Positions 61,044-64,000 of a stretch of DNA of 64,000 nucleotides are shown piece after piece. The DNA comes from Lunularia cruciata (taxonomy: Eukaryota > Streptophyta > Marchantiopsida > Lunulariales > Lunulariaceae): contig OX419760.1 of the NCBI GenBank assembly GCA_948567375.1, positions 62,864,911 through 62,928,910 of the forward strand, read 5' to 3'. The notes beneath the pieces are model-generated. The model saw only the letters and a list, made by a program, of their open reading frames with translations. It did no database searches and was not told the origin of the DNA. Each line of letters starts with the position of its first letter. The stretch's first letter is position 1. Both the position numbers and the translations under genes were made by a program.

Positions 61044-61880
61044 TCCCCCGCCGCTAGTTGGTGATGTCCTCGTCGCCAGTGAAGCTTTGAATTCCTGGAT
61101 GGCCGTATGTGCATTGTGGAGGTGAGAAAGAGGTTCCCAGGTGGCATCATGAAAGGGATACCCTTTCCAAAGGACCTTGTACTCCGTATGTTGGCGACGG
61201 CCTCGTTGAATGTGGCGACGGGCAAGGATACGATCAACTTCGTACTCCTCATGATCATTGATAGGGATAGGAAGAGGGGGAGGTTGGACTCAAGAGGAAA
61301 AGGAAGAGGGGTTAGGAACAAAGGGTTTCAACTTGGAAACATGAAAGAAAGGATGGATATGCATGTGACGAGGCAAGGCAAGACGATAAGCAACAGGAGA
61401 GACAATTTGGGTGATATCAAAGGGTCCTATCTAATTACGGGCAAGTTTACAAACTTGGGTATCAAGTGGGAGAGGGAGGTTACTAGAGGATAGCATGACT
61501 TTATCACCAACTTTGAAGGTGAGATCTCGATGATGGTGGTCTGCATATTGTTTTTGGCGATTCTGAGCAACAAGGAGGTGAGACTTGGCTTGTTGGAGAG
61601 ATTGGGATATAGTGGTCAAGAATGTGGAAGTATGAGGAACTTGAGATGGAGGAGAAGCAAGAAGAGAATCGGGAACAAGCGGATCTTGGCCAAAATTGAG
61701 AAAGAAAGGAGAGAATCCGGTGCTTGCTTGTTTGGAATTGTTGTAGGCAAATTCGGCAGCGGCAAGACATTCATCCCAATTGGTATGGTGGACATTGACA
61801 GAGGCACGCAACATATCCTCCAATGTTCGATTTGCATGTTTGGTTTGTCCATCAGTTTGAGGATGATAGGCCGTGGACAA
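61044..61880 (-). pseudogene. Integrase C-terminal half and chromodomain of element 2
   Basis: The frame 61,880-61,431 reads 'MSTAYHPQTDGQTKHANRT', where the catalytic Glu of 'QTERANRT' is Lys, then 'FAYNNSKQASTGFSPF' and 'RDLTFKVGDKVML'. After a stop near 61,430 other frames continue with the GPF module, 'IHPFFHVS' and, at about 61,250-61,060, a chromodomain 'EYEVDRILARR' ... 'YKVLWKGYPFHDATWEP'. The missing Glu and frame breaks make the integrase inactive. Confidence 0.82.
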
Positions 61881-61901
61881 AGCAAGCTTGGTGCCAGGTA
61901 T

Positions 61902-62260
61902 CTAAAAGAGTGCTTGCCAAAACTTCTCGGTAAAGCGAAGATCACGGTCGGAGATGAGTACGTGTGGCATTCCATGATGCTTGAAGACATTGTCGAAGTA
62001 GATTTGTGCTAAGGTTGGAGTATCCACGGTATCACAGTTTGTTGCCAAGTGGATTTGCTTACTAAGCTTATCCACAAACACCACAATGGTAGTGTGTCCT
62101 TGTTTTGTCTTTGGCAAGGATGTGATGAGATCCAAGCTCACATGCTCCCAACGAGCTGATGGAACGGCAAGCGGTTGAAGGAGTCCACCCGGCTTTTGAT
62201 TGTTGGCCTTGTTACGTTGGCAGCTCTCACATGATTGGACAAATTCTCAAACATCCCGTG
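61902..62260 (-). pseudogene. Integrase core and zinc end of element 2
   Basis: Reads 'CESCQRNKANNQKPGGLLQP' (HHCC end, about 62,235-62,175), then 'VSLDLITSLPKTKQG', 'VVFVDKLSKQIHL' and 'HVLISDRDLRFTEKFW' with both core Asp residues. A stop near 62,250 and a frameshift after 'KFWQALF' break the frame. Confidence 0.8.
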
Positions 62261-62684
62261 TCATGTTAGCTCACCACCATTGACGTTGGAGGGTACCCAA
62301 GGTCTTGTCCACACCCATGTGACCAGCAATGGGTAAATCATGGGCTTCTTGAAGGTGCACAAGTTGAAGATCACATTTGGCTGGAACATAGATCCGGTCC
62401 GCATGGAATAGAAGGCTTTCCTTGAAGGAGAAGGTGTTTTACTCCTTGTCACCAATTGTTAGCCAACCATGTACCATTTGGAAGAAGGGATCTTGCTATA
62501 GAGCTAACCAAAACTCATTATGAATCTTGGGATCAATTGACACCGTCGTAATTGCTACCGTGATGAGAGGAAGAGACTTCAAATCAAGTCGTTGTGATAG
62601 AGCATCAGGGATGACATGGAACCGACTTGGTTTGTACTCAAGTTTGATGTTGAACAATTGGAGTTGCTCTTCCCATCAATGATG
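62261..62684 (-). pseudogene. Decayed RNase H-integrase linker of element 2
   Basis: Minus-strand frame pieces include a His-containing segment typical of the integrase N-terminal zinc region ('HDLPIAGHMGV'-like by eye, near 62,330) and acidic linker sequence, interrupted by stops. It joins the flanking RNase H and integrase features. Confidence 0.5.
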
Positions 62685-62996
62685 TCAACTCTTCATGTGC
62701 TCTAGGTGTAAGGTCTGCAACAATGGCTTGTGATCAGTTTGCATGATCACTTGTTTCCCCAAGAGATAATGCCTCCATACCTTGGTGGCATATACCATTG
62801 CAAGTTGTTCCCGATCTCGAGCAAAGTAATTTCTTTCAGCTGTATTTAGTCGGCGAGACACAAAGACAATAGGATGTAGTCCATCTGGAAATTCTTGTTG
62901 TAACACAGCTCCAATTGCAAAGTTAGAAGCATCAAAATCAACCACACAAGGTAGTTGAGGATCATATGGTTGAAGAATGAGTCTTGAAGACACCAT
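62685..62996 (-). pseudogene. RNase H domain of element 2
   Basis: 104 codons: 'VVDFDASNFAIGAVLQQ', 'NTAERNYFARDREQLAMVYA' and 'VIMQTDHKPLLQTL', with catalytic Asp/Glu/Asp all visible. The frame is cut at both ends. Confidence 0.83.
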
Positions 62997-63070
62997 ATGC
63001 TTTAACTTCTAGAATGCTTCTTCATGCTTGGTGGTCCATTGGAAGCTTGAGTTCTTTCCCAAGAGGTCAG

Positions 63071-64000
63071 TTAATGGTGCAGCCACGTGAGCATAATAGT
63101 GGATGAACCGTCGGTAAAAACTGGCCAATCCATTGAATGCTCATACTTTGGTAGCATCCTTTGGGGTAGGCCAATCAGTATTGGCCTTGATCTTCTCTTC
63201 TTCCATCTTGATCCCCTCTGATGAGATCTTATGACCCAAGAAGGTAACCTCCTTCTGCCAAAAAGCACACTTTGACTTCTTGTAGTAAAATTTCCACTGT
63301 CGTAGTCATCTTAGGACTTCTTGCACATGATTCTTGTGTTCTGCCTCTATCCTACTATAGATTAAGATATCATCTAAGAACACTACCACAGACTGATCCA
63401 ATAGTCTCTCCAACACCTGATGCATCTGATCCATGAAGACTGCTGGAGCATTAGTGAGTCCGAAAGGTAGAACTCTCCACTCAAAATGTCCATACCTTGT
63501 GCGAAAGGCAGTCTTTTGCACGTCCTCTCCTTCAATAGGAATTTGCCAATAGCCGCTACAAAGATCTAGCTTGGAAAAGTAGCGTGTTCCACTTAATTGA
63601 TCAAGCAGGTCATTGATCTTGAGGCAAAGGATATGCATTCTTCACGGTTTGCTTATTGAGCCCACGGTAATCAATATAGAAACAAAGTCCTCCATCCTTC
63701 TTTGGAACAAATAGTACCGATGCTCCCCACGGAGAGGTACTATGTTGTATGAAATCCTTCTCTAACAACTCTGTAAGTGTTGTTTGCAACTCCTCCAACT
63801 CCTTTGGTGAGAGCCGATAGATTGGTCTACTCACTGGAGTACTCCTTGGCAATAACTCGATCTTGAAGGGCATACCTTGATCAGAGGGTAATCTCTTTGG
63901 CAGATCATCCGGAAACACATCTGCAAACTCTTGAACTATTCGATCAACCGTTGCTTGATGCGGCACCTGGCCCTCCTCAGATTGTTCTTGTGCAATCGGC
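63071..64000 (-). pseudogene. Reverse transcriptase of element 2
   Basis: Frames 63,966-63,610 and 63,638-63,306 read '[18 protein letters not shown]', '[20 protein letters not shown]', '[19 protein letters not shown]', '[15 protein letters not shown]', '[20 protein letters not shown]' and '[11 protein letters not shown]' (catalytic DD). The connection region continues to about 63,071 ('RRFIHYYAHVAAPLTDLLGK'-like in pieces). A frameshift near 63,620 and stops follow. The protease part lies beyond the window. Confidence 0.85.

Larger units (their letters stand above)
60629..64000 (-). mobile_element. Minus-strand chromovirus (element 2), truncated by the window end
   Basis: The 3' LTR is 60,629-61,040. 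Reading leftward on the minus strand it carries RT, RNase H, integrase and chromodomain, with protease, gag and 5' LTR beyond 64,000. It inserted into element 1, whose last 10 bases (ggagacatta) abut the LTR at 60,628. It is the same family as element 1, judged by LTR and RT similarity. Several frameshifts and stops are present. Confidence 0.85.

Overview
The window is nuclear DNA of a land plant, most likely a bryophyte and probably a moss. The genes have many short introns with GT-AG borders, one encodes a secreted class III peroxidase, the Ty3/gypsy elements carry a plant-type initiator-Met tRNA primer site, and a SERAC1-like hydrolase relic is present. The moss placement is inference from overall style; no marker gene fixes it.

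Layout. Positions 1-10,150 and 18,390-20,620 are repeat-rich and hold four decayed copies, all on the + strand, of one non-LTR-like reverse transcriptase (RT) element. Its C-terminus carries a Cys/His cluster and a possible restriction-like nuclease motif. Two of the copies are interrupted by solo or partial LTRs of a Ty3/gypsy family that is present in full further right. A perfect 45-bp inverted repeat lies at 2,018-2,120. Positions 10,500-12,180 hold minus-strand relics, including a SERAC1-like alpha/beta-hydrolase pseudogene. Positions 12,400-18,380 are very AT-rich and gene-free.

Positions 23,456-40,641 form the genic island, with three + strand spliced genes. The first is a class III peroxidase-like protein (4 exons, 337 aa) in which both haem-pocket histidines are asparagine. 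The second is a NOP9/APUM23-type Pumilio-repeat nucleolar protein (9 exons, 758 aa). The third is myo-inositol-1-phosphate synthase (10 exons, 510 aa). They are unrelated housekeeping or secreted functions, not a pathway cluster. A roughly 149-bp higher-order minisatellite lies between the last two.

Positions 43,040-64,000 are a four-level nest of Ty3/gypsy LTR elements. The oldest (+ strand, 43,040-46,159 and 60,614-60,628) was interrupted by a related minus-strand chromovirus (60,629 to beyond the window end). A + strand chromovirus (46,160-60,613, target duplication GGTAT) then inserted 15 bp from that junction. That element was in turn split inside its integrase by a young minus-strand Athila/Tat-like element (51,124-58,944, target duplication GCTTG, LTRs almost identical). 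The two inner elements share small, mutually similar reading frames between primer site and gag. These frames, the double-Asn peroxidase and the nest itself are the most notable observations.
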